Below are positions 12,101-12,638 of a stretch of DNA of 12,638 nt, piece after piece. Where the stretch lies: contig JAHFOP010000011.1 in assembly GCA_023261605.1 (NCBI GenBank), positions 1 through 12,638 of the forward strand. Reading direction: 5' to 3'. Source of the DNA: Candidatus Moraniibacteriota bacterium (GTDB lineage Bacteria; Patescibacteriota; Minisyncoccia; Moranbacterales; UBA2206). Position 1 is the first letter of the stretch; each line of letters opens with the position of its first letter. Position numbers and translations under genes: made by a program. The notes beneath the pieces are model-generated. The model did no database searches. It saw only the letters and a list, made by a program, of their open reading frames with translations, and was not told where the DNA came from.

Positions 12101-12638
12101 ATGAAAAATAATAATTTAAAACTGAAGGACGAAGTGGTTGAAGAGAAAAGACATTGGGTCAGAATTACTAGCGCGTGCAATAATAATTGTCTTTTTTGTT
12201 TGGATAGCGAGAATCATAATGGAAAAATTATTCCATTTAAAGAAGTGGTTAAGGACTTGAAAGCGGGCATAGAATCCGGCTGTGTGCGAGCAATAATTTC
12301 CGGTGGAGAACCGTCAATCCATTCGGATATCTTCAAGATAATAAAATATGCCAAAAAGATTGGTTACAGTCATGTGCAGATGATAAGTAACGGTCGCATG
12401 TTTGCTTATGAGGAATTTACGCGTTCTGCCAAGACTGCCGGGCTGGACGAGATAACTTTTTCACTGCACAGTCATCTGAAAGAACAACTGGAAGAGATGA
12501 CACGAGTGAAAGGGAGCTATCTGCAGGCCATGAAAGGTCTTTCTAATGCCTTAAAATATAGTTTCATCATAAGCATAGATATTGTCATTAGCAAGATAAA
12601 TTACAAAAATTTGAGGGAAACAATGTTATTTTTTATTG
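12101..12638 (+). CDS. Second compact radical SAM protein, 3' end outside window
   Basis: The ATG immediately follows the YcaO stop codon, and 179 residues are visible before the window ends with no stop. The radical SAM motif is C26-x3-C30-x2-C33 (SACNNNCLFCLDSE). IISGGEPSIHSDIF (65-78) is the SAM-binding loop, and MISNGRMFAYEEF (94-106) and FSLHSHLKEQL (120-130) follow. These match the enzyme at 9945 motif for motif (CNNNC-x-FC, GGEP-[T/S]-I, SNGRMFAY, [L/S]-H-[G/S]-H), so the two are paralogues flanking the YcaO gene. The N-terminus is 14 residues longer before the first Cys. The C-terminal auxiliary-cluster region cannot be seen. It is probably translated by coupling to the YcaO gene and acts in the same pathway. 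Confidence 0.9.
   Translation, partial: MKNNNLKLKDEVVEEKRHWVRITSACNNNCLFCLDSENHNGKIIPFKEVVKDLKAGIESGCVRAIISGGEPSIHSDIFKIIKYAKKIGYSHVQMISNGRMFAYEEFTRSAKTAGLDEITFSLHSHLKEQLEEMTRVKGSYLQAMKGLSNALKYSFIISIDIVISKINYKNLRETMLFFI

Overview
The window looks like part of a small-genome bacterial chromosome, most likely a Patescibacteria/CPR (Parcubacteria-type) organism. This is an inference. It rests on strong A+T richness, very tight gene packing, the absence of convincing Shine-Dalgarno sites at nearly all starts, use of the standard code (Trp = TGG; TGA, TAA and TAG all act as stops), and the kinds of radical SAM proteins present. All genes are on the + strand. No RNA genes, CRISPR arrays, insertion sequences or gene-free stretches longer than 300 bases were seen.

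Layout. (1) 1-585: the 3' part of the cell-division gene ftsZ, ended by a likely terminator at 607-642. (2) 720-5382: a cassette resembling the His-Xaa-Ser (Hxs) RiPP-type systems. It holds two HxsD-like small proteins, an HxsB-type radical SAM/SPASM maturase, a second radical SAM/SPASM enzyme, a 79-residue precursor-like peptide with six His-Xaa-Ser triplets between two cysteines, and a membrane-anchored 14-cysteine protein. A promoter precedes the first gene and a second one precedes the precursor. A strong intrinsic terminator (5421-5453) closes the cassette. (3) 5503 to beyond 12638: a second tight operon with its own extended -10 promoter. It encodes a HemN/HemW-like radical SAM enzyme, a methylthiotransferase-like radical SAM enzyme without a TRAM domain, a radical SAM enzyme with a reduced SPASM region, an unrecognised 262-residue protein with an internal repeat reminiscent of ABBA prenyltransferases, a compact radical SAM enzyme, a YcaO-domain ATPase, and a second compact radical SAM enzyme cut off by the window end.

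Working model (inference). Seven radical SAM enzymes plus a YcaO protein and a possible prenyltransferase, next to a Ser/His/Gly/Cys repeat peptide, suggest an elaborate peptide-modification locus. HxsD-like proteins would present the leader and the HxsB-type and second SPASM enzymes would act on the HXS core. The downstream operon would add backbone or side-chain changes (YcaO), methyl or methylthio groups (HemN-like and MTTase-like enzymes) and perhaps a prenyl group. No precursor is visible inside the second operon, so its substrate is either the HXS peptide, the Cys-rich protein, or something beyond the window. Whether the two operons form one pathway cannot be decided from sequence alone.
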